Assembly: GCA_963595735.1 (NCBI GenBank) | Contig: CAVBJJ010000031.1 | Coordinates: 1-22,176, forward strand | Direction of reading: 5' to 3' | Length of the DNA: 22,176 nt | Origin: CALWOS01 sp963595735 | GTDB taxonomy: Bacteria; Bacillota; Clostridia; Oscillospirales; Oscillospiraceae | Part shown: one piece after another, positions 15,753-22,176 of the stretch | Layout of the letters: each line of letters starts with the position of its first letter | Numbering within the stretch: position 1 is the first letter of the stretch | The notes under the pieces: generated by a model | What the model was told of the DNA's origin: nothing | What the model saw: the letters and a program-made list of their open reading frames with translations, nothing else | Databases searched by the model: none | Made by a program: the position numbers and the translations under genes

Positions 15753-16565
15753 ATGATGATTGAATTTACCTATAAAAGCCCGGAGGAGCGGTACACGGTG
15801 GAGGATTTCTGCCGGATCATCGACATTCTCCGGGGCGAGGGCGGATGCCCCTGGGATCGGGAACAGACCCACGAAAGCATCCGGCGCAATCTGCTGGAGG
15901 AGGCCTACGAGGTCTGCGAGACCATTGACGAGGCCGACCCCAAGCATATGTGCGAGGAGTTGGGGGATCTGCTGATGCAGATCATATTCCACACCGCCAT
16001 TGAAAAAGAGGCGGGGAATTTTGACCTGACGGATGTGAGCAACGGCGCTTGCCGGAAACTGATTTACCGTCACCCCCATGTGTTTTCCGACACGAAGGTC
16101 AGCGGCACCGGCGAGGTGCTGGAAAACTGGGAACAGCTCAAACGCAAGGAAAAATCCCAGGACACCCACACCAGCGCGCTGGAAGGGGTGGCACGGAGTC
16201 TCCCGGCGCTTTGGCGGGCGCAGAAGATCCAGAAAAAGGCCAGAAAATGCGGCTTTGACTGGGATCAGGTATCGGACGCCATGGCAAAGCTGCGGGAGGA
16301 AGTAGACGAGCTGCAGGCCGGGATCGACGCCGGAGATGCGGACAACATTGCGGAGGAATTGGGCGATGTGCTGTTTTCCGCCGTGAATGTGGCGCGGTTT
16401 GTCGATGTGGACCCGGAGAGCGCCCTGCACGCTTGTTGTGAAAAGTTCATCCGTCGCTTCCGCGCGATGGAGCAGGCCGTTTTAGCAGATGGCAAGGCAG
16501 TGGAAGATCTCTCTCTGGCAGAGCTGGACGCCTATTATGAACAGGGCAAGCATCAGCCGGAGTGA
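15753..16565 (+). CDS. mazG: Nucleoside triphosphate pyrophosphohydrolase MazG
   Basis: 270 residues, two MazG folds, like the stand-alone enteric enzyme. It hydrolyses (d)NTPs to monophosphate and pyrophosphate, cleaning the nucleotide pool. The first domain has GGCPWDREQTHESIRRNLLE, then EEAYEV and EELGDLLMQIIFH, which supply the metal-binding acidic residues. The linker RHPHVF and NWEQLKRKEK are diagnostic. The second domain repeats EEVDEL and EELGDVLF. Start: ATGATG gives two choices, 15753 and 15756; AGGTG at 15746-15750 fits the second slightly better. Bacillus YabN at this locus carries an extra N-terminal methylase-like domain, which is missing here. Confidence 0.95.
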   Translation: MMIEFTYKSPEERYTVEDFCRIIDILRGEGGCPWDREQTHESIRRNLLEEAYEVCETIDEADPKHMCEELGDLLMQIIFHTAIEKEAGNFDLTDVSNGACRKLIYRHPHVFSDTKVSGTGEVLENWEQLKRKEKSQDTHTSALEGVARSLPALWRAQKIQKKARKCGFDWDQVSDAMAKLREEVDELQAGIDAGDADNIAEELGDVLFSAVNVARFVDVDPESALHACCEKFIRRFRAMEQAVLADGKAVEDLSLAELDAYYEQGKHQPE

Positions 16566-16621
16566 TCCAATATAGAAGACCCAATATACCAAAGATAGAG
16601 AATAATTAGGAGGATTTTATC

Positions 16622-16897
16622 ATGAACAAGGCAGAACTGATCGCCGCTGTTTCCGAGCGGGTGGGGCTGTCCAAAAAGGACAGTGAAAAAGCAGTCAACG
16701 CAACGCTGGAGGTCATCACCGAGTGCCTGGCCGATGGCGAAAAGGTGCAGCTGGTGGGCTTTGGCGTGTACGAGGTCAAGGAGCGCGCCGCCCGCATGGG
16801 CCGTAACCCCAAGACCAAGGAGGAGATTCAGATCCCCGCTTCCCGCGTCCCTGTGTTCAAGGCCGGTAAGGCTCTGAAGGATGTTGTGGACAAGTAA
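16622..16897 (+). CDS. hup: HU family DNA-binding protein
   Basis: 91 residues, exactly HU-sized: a small basic dimeric protein that bends and compacts DNA. MNKAELIAAVSERVGLSKKD begins the dimer core. VQLVGFGVYEVKERAARMGR is the family signature, and NPKTKEEIQIPASRVPVFKAGK forms the DNA-embracing arm and end. AGGAGG lies at 16609-16614. The 56 bases before it hold CCAATATA twice (16567 and 16581) but no convincing promoter, so it may be read from the mazG transcript. A hairpin with a weak T tract follows it. HU between mazG and rqcP is a known clostridial arrangement. Confidence 0.96.
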   Translation: MNKAELIAAVSERVGLSKKDSEKAVNATLEVITECLADGEKVQLVGFGVYEVKERAARMGRNPKTKEEIQIPASRVPVFKAGKALKDVVDK

Positions 16898-16921
16898 GTC
16901 CGGCAACAAAGAAATGGTTTT

Positions 16922-16949
16922 CCCCGCCGGACCTGTGCCGGCGGGGTTT
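16922..16949 (+). terminator. Partial terminator/attenuator between hup and rqcP
   Basis: CCCCGCCGG (16922-16930) pairs exactly with CCGGCGGGG (16938-16946) around ACCTGTG. The tail TTTGTGTTTG is only partly T-rich. It may allow some read-through to rqcP while capping abundant hup mRNA. Confidence 0.6.
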
Positions 16950-16981
16950 GTGTTTGTGCTGATGGCACCGGAGGAAACGAT

Positions 16982-17224
16982 ATGCGACTGGATAAATATC
17001 TCAAGGTCTCCCGCCTGATCAAACGCCGCACCGTGGCCAACGAGGCCTGCGATGGGGGAAAGGTTTCGGTCAACGGGCGTGTGGTAAAAGCATCCTATGA
17101 TGTGAAGGTGGGGGATGTGCTGGAGTTGACACTTGGCCCCCGTACGCTCCGGGTGGAGGTGCTGGCGGTCAGCGAGACGGTCAACAAAGCGGATGCCCCG
17201 GCTTTGTATCGGGAATTGGCCTGA
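16982..17224 (+). CDS. rqcP: S4-domain RNA-binding protein RqcP (YabO)
   Basis: 80 residues formed almost wholly of one S4 RNA-binding fold: MRLDKYLKVSRLIKRRTVAN, then GGKVSVNGRVVKASYDVKVG and the LEL strand. Size and sequence match YabO/RqcP, which stabilises tRNA on stalled 50S subunits while RqcH adds alanine tails in ribosome quality control. GGAGGA lies at 16970-16975. In Bacillus, yabO is followed by yabP, yabQ and divIC; here a terminator and a convergent gene follow. HslR-type heat shock proteins share the fold but are longer. Confidence 0.9.
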   Translation: MRLDKYLKVSRLIKRRTVANEACDGGKVSVNGRVVKASYDVKVGDVLELTLGPRTLRVEVLAVSETVNKADAPALYRELA

Positions 17225-17274
17225 TATTCGCTGAAATGGTGATAATTTTATATTGTGATATCTGAAATGGATAG

Positions 17275-17316
17275 AAAAAATACGGCTGACAGCGCAAGCT
17301 GCCAGCCGTATTTTTT
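17275..17316. terminator. Bidirectional terminator between rqcP and the U32 gene
   Basis: AAAAAATACGGCTG and CAGCCGTATTTTTT flank an inner CAGC-GCAA-GCTG hairpin. A and T runs on the two sides serve both convergent transcripts. It ends 5 bases before the minus-strand stop codon at 17322. Confidence 0.9.
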
Positions 17317-17321
17317 CTGTG

Positions 17322-19367
17322 TTACAATAGTTCGCGATAGTACAGACCGCCGGTGCGGGGAAAGTCCGGGGCGCTTTTGTGCTGGAATGCGCGGGTGATC
17401 TCCTGACAGCGGGCGGCGGGTTCATTGGTAAAGTACAGGGAGATAAAATCCACGCCGCGAATCTCCTTGTCGGCGATGTACAGGGGGGTGGAGTTATATA
17501 GCACCGTGTATTTTCGGTCGTCACAGGCCAGCCGGAAGCGAACGCCCTTTCGATCGGTGAGGGTGCTTTCTCCGGGACAGTGCTTTTTGCAGCCGCCAGT
17601 GCCGCTGTTGGGACAGGCGCGCATGGTCATCAGCGGCAGATAGCCATAGCCCAGAATGCCGCGGGGCAGGCTGCCCCCCAGGGTGGCGATCTGTTTCATG
17701 GAGGCTTCGAAGCTCAGCGTCATATCCGCCGCACCCAGGCGGGCATATTCCGCCAGGGCATTGCTGTTGAGCACATTCAATTCCGGAGCGCCATGGAGCA
17801 CAAAGCCCAGCCGCCGCGCCAGATAAAACAGGCCGGGATTGCACACATATACCGCCGTGAGTCCGGCAGCTTTCAGCGTCTCCAGTTGCGCTTCCAGTTG
17901 GGCGGTATCCACCGGGAAGCACATCCGCGGCAGCTCGCCTATCAGCTTGTCACCCAGTTGGGACAGCAGCTCCGGGTGGGATTGGATCTCCGACAGGGGC
18001 AGGATGATCTTCTCAAAGCATTCGGCGGCATCGGGAAACAGCTGCTCTGCCTTGGCAAAGCGGGCGCGCAGAGGTGCGTTTTCCGGGTGCTGTGCCGGTT
18101 TGGCGGGGGAGAGATCGACCTCCCGTACCGGCCAGGGACGCAGCGTTTCCCGCTGTGCCAGCAGCTGCTCCAGCGCCTCCCGGCGCATACGGTTCAGCTC
18201 CTGCATGGGCAAGATCCGGCCGGGCGCCAGTTGGGCTTGCAGCTTGCCTGGCAAGAATGGCGTGCCACCGGTTTTTTCCAGCGCTTTTCGCAGGCTTTCC
18301 TCCGTGGTAGGACGGTTCAGAGCAATCTCCGCAACTGCGCCGGTGACCCGGACGGTGTGTTCGCCGTCGGTCACGGTCAGGGCGGCGGGGGCGTTTTCCG
18401 GCATGGAAAAGTCCATATCCACGGGGATGTGGCGGAACTCGTTGCGGTACAGGCCGGAGAGTTTGCCCAGAACGCTCTGGGCGGCGGTGACATCCTCCTT
18501 GCGGCGATAGCCGAACATATCCACGCCTCGCTTGCCGGTCAGGTAGCCGTCGGTAAAGCCGCTGCGGGAGAAGACCGCCCGCAGGCTTTCCATGTCCGGT
18601 GTTTCTCCTGCCAGCGCGGCGCGGCAGGCGGTGACCACAGCGGCCACATATTCCGGACGCTTCATGCGGCCCTCGATTTTGAACGAGCAAACCCCGGCGT
18701 TGTGCAGATCGCGGATGTGGGTCACAAAGGACATGTCCTTCAAAGACAGCATATAGGGGCGGCTGCCGTCCGTAAAGTTCAGTCGGCAGGGTTGGGCGCA
18801 CAGTCCCCGGTTGCCGCTGCGCCCGCCCAGCATGGAGCTGAGGTAGCAGCAGCCGGACATGGACATACACAGCGCACCGTGGATAAAGCTTTCAATCTCG
18901 ATATCCACCGCGCTGGCGATGCGCTCGATCTCCCGCAGCTCCAGCTCCCGGGACAGCACGACCCGGGAAAAGCCCAGATCCTGTGCCAGCTTTGCGCCGT
19001 TGACATCGTGGATCGTCATTTGGGTAGAGGCATGGCGGGGGAGATCCGGCACCATTTCCCGCGCCATTGCCGCAACGGCCAGATCCTGCACGATGATGGC
19101 GTCCGGCCCGCAGGCGGCGACCCGCCGCAGTTCCTCCTGAAAGGCGGGGCGCTCCTTGTCCGTGATAAGGGTGTTCAGGGTGACATGACAGCGCATGCCG
19201 CGGCCGTGGCAATCGCGCACCGCGCCCTCCAACCCGCCGGCAAAGTTTTCCGCATTGCGCCGGGCGTTGAAGTTTCCAAGGCCGAGATAAACAGCGTCCG
19301 CCCCGCTGCGCAAAGCGGCGGTCAGCTGCTCCGCGCCGCCAACGGGCGCGAGAATTTCCGTAAACAA
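17322..19367 (-). CDS. Peptidase U32 family protein (RlhA-like, predicted Fe-S cluster)
   Basis: 681 residues. The N-terminal TIM-barrel-like U32 domain opens with EILAPVGGAEQLTAALRSGA and DAVYLGL. The family signature is ESFIHGALCMSMSGCCYLSS, then NRGLCAQPCR and SFKIEGRMKRPEYV. Cysteines 167, 174, 190 or 194, and 227 sit where UbiU-type relatives hold a [4Fe-4S] cluster. Members modify tRNA or 23S rRNA (TrhP, RlhA) or ubiquinone; old 'collagenase' labels are weakly founded. A second cysteine-rich patch (CPNSGTGGCKKHCPG) is near the C-terminus. The start is TTG: AGGAGG at 19377-19382 is 9 bases upstream and the N-terminus aligns with the family there. Second gene of an operon with the HAD phosphatase. 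RNA modification is inference. Confidence 0.88.
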   Translation of the reverse strand: MFTEILAPVGGAEQLTAALRSGADAVYLGLGNFNARRNAENFAGGLEGAVRDCHGRGMRCHVTLNTLITDKERPAFQEELRRVAACGPDAIIVQDLAVAAMAREMVPDLPRHASTQMTIHDVNGAKLAQDLGFSRVVLSRELELREIERIASAVDIEIESFIHGALCMSMSGCCYLSSMLGGRSGNRGLCAQPCRLNFTDGSRPYMLSLKDMSFVTHIRDLHNAGVCSFKIEGRMKRPEYVAAVVTACRAALAGETPDMESLRAVFSRSGFTDGYLTGKRGVDMFGYRRKEDVTAAQSVLGKLSGLYRNEFRHIPVDMDFSMPENAPAALTVTDGEHTVRVTGAVAEIALNRPTTEESLRKALEKTGGTPFLPGKLQAQLAPGRILPMQELNRMRREALEQLLAQRETLRPWPVREVDLSPAKPAQHPENAPLRARFAKAEQLFPDAAECFEKIILPLSEIQSHPELLSQLGDKLIGELPRMCFPVDTAQLEAQLETLKAAGLTAVYVCNPGLFYLARRLGFVLHGAPELNVLNSNALAEYARLGAADMTLSFEASMKQIATLGGSLPRGILGYGYLPLMTMRACPNSGTGGCKKHCPGESTLTDRKGVRFRLACDDRKYTVLYNSTPLYIADKEIRGVDFISLYFTNEPAARCQEITRAFQHKSAPDFPRTGGLYYRELL

Positions 19368-19392
19368 AAGGCGTTTCCTCCTTGCAGAAAAA

Positions 19393-20052
19393 TCAGTGCT
19401 CCAACAGATAGCGCTCCAGCGCGGAGACCGTGGGCAAAATCACATCCGCACCGTGGCGCTGCAGTTCTCCGGGATCGGCATAGCCGTACTCCACACCGAT
19501 GGCGGTCAGACCAAAGTGATGGGCGCCGTCGATGTCATATTCCCGGTCGCCCACCATGACGGTTTGCGCCCGCGCCTGAGGGGTGCGGATGTCCAGTTGT
19601 TCCAGCGCTTCCTGCAGCACCTCGATCTTGGTGTTGATGCGACCGTCCAGCGTTGCGCCGACGATGCAGGTGAAATACTGCGCCACCCCATAGCGCTCCA
19701 GAATTTGCTGGGCAAAGGGCTGGGGCTTGCTGGTGGCCAGCGCCAGGCGCTTTCCGGCGGCGTGGAGCTTTTGGAGCATTTCCCCAACGCCGGGGTACAT
19801 CTCGTTTTCCAGAATACCCTGACTGGCGTAGCGCTCCCGGTATTTGGCAACGGCGCGGGCGGCTTGCGCCTCGTCCATGCCGTAGCCCCGCTGCATTTGC
19901 ACCAGCAGCGGCGGTCCCACAAAGGCGCGCAGGCGATCCGGGTCGTTTTCCCGAATGCCCATATGCTCCAGCGCGTATTTGACGCAGGCGATGATGCCGG
20001 CGCCGCTGTCGCTGATGGTGCCATCCAGGTCGAAAAGTATGTTTTGGAGCAT
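19393..20052 (-). CDS. HAD family hydrolase, phosphoglycolate phosphatase-like
   Basis: 219 residues. Motif I is FDLDGTISDSG (nucleophile D8, acid D10). A helical cap (about 17-80) follows. Motif II is LALATSKPQPFAQQIL and the motif III/IV region is VGDREYDIDGAHHFG. It is a soluble Mg-dependent phosphatase acting on a small phosphorylated metabolite; phosphoglycolate and pyrophosphate are common annotations for such proteins, but the substrate cannot be read from the sequence. GAGGT precedes the ATG at 20052. The U32 gene follows after 25 bases, so the two are co-transcribed. Confidence 0.92.
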   Translation of the reverse strand: MLQNILFDLDGTISDSGAGIIACVKYALEHMGIRENDPDRLRAFVGPPLLVQMQRGYGMDEAQAARAVAKYRERYASQGILENEMYPGVGEMLQKLHAAGKRLALATSKPQPFAQQILERYGVAQYFTCIVGATLDGRINTKIEVLQEALEQLDIRTPQARAQTVMVGDREYDIDGAHHFGLTAIGVEYGYADPGELQRHGADVILPTVSALERYLLEH

Positions 20053-20082
20053 GATCTTACCTCTTTTTTCAGTGTAAATTCC

Positions 20083-20112
20083 ATTATAGTATACATTTGC
20101 GGGGTTTGTCAA
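20083..20112 (-). promoter_or_regulatory. sigA promoter for the HAD-U32 operon
   Basis: On the minus strand TTGACA (20107-20112), 18-base spacer and a perfect TATAAT (20083-20088), giving a leader of about 24 bases before the ATG. Confidence 0.85.
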
Positions 20113-20219
20113 AATGAAAAGGGAAAAAGCTGCGCCGGGCGGATGGACACAGCGGCGCGGTGCTGCATAGACTGATGCAGCGCGGCAATGCGCAATGCTT
20201 TGGAAGTGAGGGATGACAT

Positions 20220-21305
20220 ATGCAAACACAACAGGCAACACATTTTTTTCTGGGTGCCAACAGCGCAAACGGCTTTTATTCCCTGTATGACGGGCTGGTC
20301 GATCAGGAAAAGGGGGAGTTTCTCTGGGTCATCAAGGGCGGCCCGGGGTGCGGGAAATCCAGCTTTATGAAAAAGCTGGGAGCGGCGGCGGAACTGGCCG
20401 GACAGGAGGTGGAGTACATACACTGCTCCGGCGACCCGGACAGCCTGGACGCGGTGCGGTTTCCGGAATTGGGGATCGCTTATGTAGATGGGACTGCGCC
20501 CCATATCATGGAGCCGAAGTATCCGGCGGCCAGCGGCCTGTATCTGGATCTGGGCGCTTTTTATGCGGCTGGAAAGCTGGAAAGCCGTCTGGCGGACATG
20601 GTAAAGCTGGGGCGGCGGTACCGGGCGCAGTATGCCTGCATCTATGACGCGCTGGCGGCCGCGGCCGCCATGGAGCCGCAGCAACTGCCGGGACTGTATC
20701 TGCCGGAGGAAAAGAAAAGCGTAGAAAGCCGCGCGATGGCCTGCATCCACCGGGAATGCGGCAGACGCACCGGGGAGAAAGGCCGCTGCACCCGGCGATT
20801 CCTCAGCGCCATCAGCTGCCAGGGAACGGTATTCCGGGATGACAGTCTGCTGCAGTTTTGCCCGCGGGTGTATCTGCTGGAGGATATGTGCGGGCTGGCG
20901 GACAGCTATTTGGCTGCGGCGGAACAGGCGGCGCTGGAGCGGGGGCAGGAGATTTTGCTCTGCCCGGATCCTCTTTGCCCCCAGCGGCGGGAGGCTCTGC
21001 TGCTGCCGGAGTTGGGGCTGGCGTTTTTAGCGGACAGAGGACGGCACCCGGCGGATATGCCCATCTACCGGCGCATTCACCTGGACGCCATGGTAGACCC
21101 GGAGCGTCTGCGGGCGCTGCGGGGACGACTGCGGGAGCGTGCCAGACTGTCGGCGGCGCTGCGGCGGGATGCCGAGCTGCTTTTGGCGGAGGCCAAGGCC
21201 ATGCACGACGATCTGGAGCGGTTTTATAACCCTCATGTGGACTTTGACGGCATTTATGCCCTGGCACGGGAACACATGGATTGGCTGCTGGGGAAAACAG
21301 AATAA
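20220..21305 (+). CDS. Tandem P-loop ATPase-like protein (PRK06851-type), second site degenerate
   Basis: 361 residues in two related halves. The first half starts THFFLGANSANGFYSLYDGL and has an intact Walker A GGPGCGKSS (40-48, K46), followed by EYIHCSGDPDSLDAVRFPEL. The second half, from about residue 192, repeats the plan at an offset of 181 residues without gaps: GQE 61-63 recurs at 242-244 and PELG 82-85 at 263-266. Its P-loop position reads EDMCGLADS, with alanine 227 in place of K46. From memory, clostridial relatives called PRK06851 keep both P-loops. Function is unknown in the family. GAGGG before the ATG is a modest ribosome site. A hairpin GCTGCAT/ATGCAGC (20162-20181) lies in its leader; no clear plus-strand promoter is seen. 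Divergent from the HAD operon. Confidence 0.82.
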   Translation: MQTQQATHFFLGANSANGFYSLYDGLVDQEKGEFLWVIKGGPGCGKSSFMKKLGAAAELAGQEVEYIHCSGDPDSLDAVRFPELGIAYVDGTAPHIMEPKYPAASGLYLDLGAFYAAGKLESRLADMVKLGRRYRAQYACIYDALAAAAAMEPQQLPGLYLPEEKKSVESRAMACIHRECGRRTGEKGRCTRRFLSAISCQGTVFRDDSLLQFCPRVYLLEDMCGLADSYLAAAEQAALERGQEILLCPDPLCPQRREALLLPELGLAFLADRGRHPADMPIYRRIHLDAMVDPERLRALRGRLRERARLSAALRRDAELLLAEAKAMHDDLERFYNPHVDFDGIYALAREHMDWLLGKTE

Positions 21306-21345
21306 CAGACCCCTGCCCCGGCGGGGGAAATACGGTGACAATATG

Positions 21346-21382
21346 AAAAAACTCCCTCCGGCATTGCAACGGAGGGAGTTTT
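21346..21382. terminator. Bidirectional terminator between the P-loop protein and the S24 repressor
   Basis: AAAAAACTCCCTCCG and CGGAGGGAGTTTT pair around GCATTGCAA, with A and T runs on the two sides. It lies between convergent stop codons at 21305 and 21400. Confidence 0.9.
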
Positions 21383-21399
21383 GGCTTGTTGCGAAACGA

Positions 21400-22131
21400 T
21401 CAGGGCAGGGGCGGGCGCTTTGGCAGGATGACCTTGCCATAGCAGCAGATGGTACTGCTGCTGTCCGGGGGGATGACCCGATCCGCGTCCTGGCGCTCCC
21501 GGTTCAGGGAAAAGAGGTATACTGTGCCGGTGCAGTCCCGGCAGTATTGCTTACAAAGCATATCCCCGTCCACAAAGAAAAGCCCCACATCCCCATCGTC
21601 CAGACCGGGACGGCGGGTGACAAGGGCGATGTCGCCGTCGTGGAGCCAGGGCTCCATGCTGTCGCCTGCAATGCGGGCGGCAAAATCGGCAAGGCTTTCC
21701 GCCGGCACCTCGTAAGGGGTGTAGTCAGCGCCCTCCACCGGGGAGGCGTAGCCTGCGGCGGCGGGGGTGCTGTACAGGGGGATGACCCGGCAGCGGCGCT
21801 CTGGCGCGGCAGTGTGCAGCCGCTGCAGCTCCGCGTTCAGCACCAGCTGCAGCAGCTGTTTGCCGTGGTCGTCCAGACTGCGGATGGAACGAAGCAGCTC
21901 CCACTCCTCCGGAAGAAGGCGGTCGTCCGCTTGGAACTCCGGCGGATAAAAGCGCTCCGGCGAGACCTGCAGCACCCGGCACAGCTGCAGCAGCAGCTCA
22001 AGATTGATTTTCATATTATCCCGATTGAGAATGCTGTACAGGGTCTGGGCGGAGACCTCCGCCCGGCGACTGAGTTCGCTGACGGACATCTTTTTTTCCG
22101 CCAGGATTTGCCGCAGGGTCGTTCCGATCAT
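21400..22131 (-). CDS. HTH-XRE / S24 peptidase transcriptional repressor (LexA/CI-like)
   Basis: 243 residues. The N-terminal helix-turn-helix (about 1-60) reads LRQILAEKKMSVSELSRRAE with SAQTLYSILN as recognition helix. A helical linker (60-110) leads to an S24 domain: scissile Ala126-Gly127 in PAAAGYASP, nucleophile S158 in AGDSMEP and general base K194 in DGDMLCKQY, 36 residues apart, much as in LexA. All parts for RecA-stimulated self-cleavage are present. The HTH is of the phage repressor/XRE type, not the winged helix of true LexA, so it probably controls its own or an accessory regulon. Start: ATG at 22131 with AGAGGTG 7 bases away; a GTG at 22140 overlaps that site. No phage genes are seen. 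Confidence 0.9.
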   Translation of the reverse strand: MIGTTLRQILAEKKMSVSELSRRAEVSAQTLYSILNRDNMKINLELLLQLCRVLQVSPERFYPPEFQADDRLLPEEWELLRSIRSLDDHGKQLLQLVLNAELQRLHTAAPERRCRVIPLYSTPAAAGYASPVEGADYTPYEVPAESLADFAARIAGDSMEPWLHDGDIALVTRRPGLDDGDVGLFFVDGDMLCKQYCRDCTGTVYLFSLNRERQDADRVIPPDSSSTICCYGKVILPKRPPLP

Positions 22132-22143
22132 AGCAGTCACCTC

Positions 22144-22163
22144 TTTATATCTTCTTTTATATC
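22144..22163 (-). promoter_or_regulatory. AT-rich direct repeat at the S24 repressor promoter
   Basis: TTTATATC occurs on the plus strand at 22144-22151 and 22156-22163, 12 bases apart, just upstream of the repressor's ribosome site. The surrounding stretch is AT-only over most of its length. It could be the -10 region and an operator for autorepression. The window ends 13 bases later, so the promoter cannot be judged. Confidence 0.35.
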
Positions 22164-22176
22164 ATAATATATGGGG

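Noticed and set aside
13707..16430. A 907-codon open frame on the minus strand
   Set aside because: It runs antisense through the flippase and mazG, is full of His/Gln/Arg from reverse-complemented codons, has no ribosome site or family match, and is explained by GC-rich codon bias of the real genes.
17580..19559. A 659-codon open frame on the plus strand opposite the U32 gene
   Set aside because: Low-complexity His/Gln/Gly composition and antisense to a clear family protein. The minus-strand gene has a ribosome site, family motifs and a terminator.
21400..22131. Prophage regulator as sign of an integrated phage
   Set aside because: No integrase, structural or lysis genes or attachment repeats are visible in the window. 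The neighbours are ordinary chromosomal genes.

Overview
The window looks like chromosomal DNA of a Gram-positive Clostridia (Firmicutes), most likely an Oscillospiraceae/Ruminococcaceae-type gut anaerobe. The grounds are strong AGGAGG ribosome binding sites, sigA-type TTGACA/TATAAT promoters, GC-rich codons, the rpsF-ssb-rpsR order, an SLH-domain secreted protein, and the spoVB-mazG-HU-rqcP gene order that is typical of Firmicutes. The organism call is inference; there is no rRNA or other marker in the window.

Layout. (1) 1-1533: a palindromic REP-like intergenic element, a terminator and a minus-strand MATE exporter. (2) 1684-2865: a beta-hydroxyacid dehydrogenase with a strong promoter, a structured leader and an unusual hairpin- and repeat-rich 3' region. 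(3) 2967-5675: an AT-richer two-gene islet with a secreted SLH-domain protein and an unrecognised 290-residue protein, closed by a terminator whose stem resembles the one before the islet. (4) 5703-6960: the rpsF-ssb-rpsR operon, with a candidate S6:S18 autoregulatory leader. (5) 6999-13746: a complete phosphate regulon, pstS-pstC-pstA-pstB-phoU-phoB-phoR, preceded by 11-bp-phased TTTACA repeats that fit PhoP/PhoB boxes. (6) 13747-17316: a spoVB/yabM-like flippase, mazG, the histone-like HU gene and rqcP, which is the yab cluster without yabP, yabQ or divIC. (7) 17322-20112: a minus-strand operon of a HAD phosphatase and a U32-family protein with a predicted Fe-S cluster. (8) 20220-21382: a tandem P-loop ATPase-like protein with an intact first and a degenerate second nucleotide site. 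(9) 21400-22176: a minus-strand HTH/S24 self-cleaving type repressor with repeated AT-rich sequence at its promoter.

How the genes work together. The best understood unit is the Pst/Pho block. PstSCAB imports phosphate, PhoU couples transport to signalling, PhoR senses and phosphorylates PhoB, and PhoB probably acts on the TTTACA repeats upstream of pstS, which closes a feedback loop over the whole operon. The ribosomal operon and the dehydrogenase carry almost the same core promoter, including the spacer, and both have highly biased codons. This suggests the dehydrogenase is expressed at near ribosomal-protein levels.

I see no CRISPR array, tRNA, rRNA, transposase or phage gene. No plainly new multi-gene system is evident. 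The best leads are the SLH/unknown-protein islet with related flanking terminators, the dehydrogenase 3' repeats, and the pseudo-P-loop ATPase.
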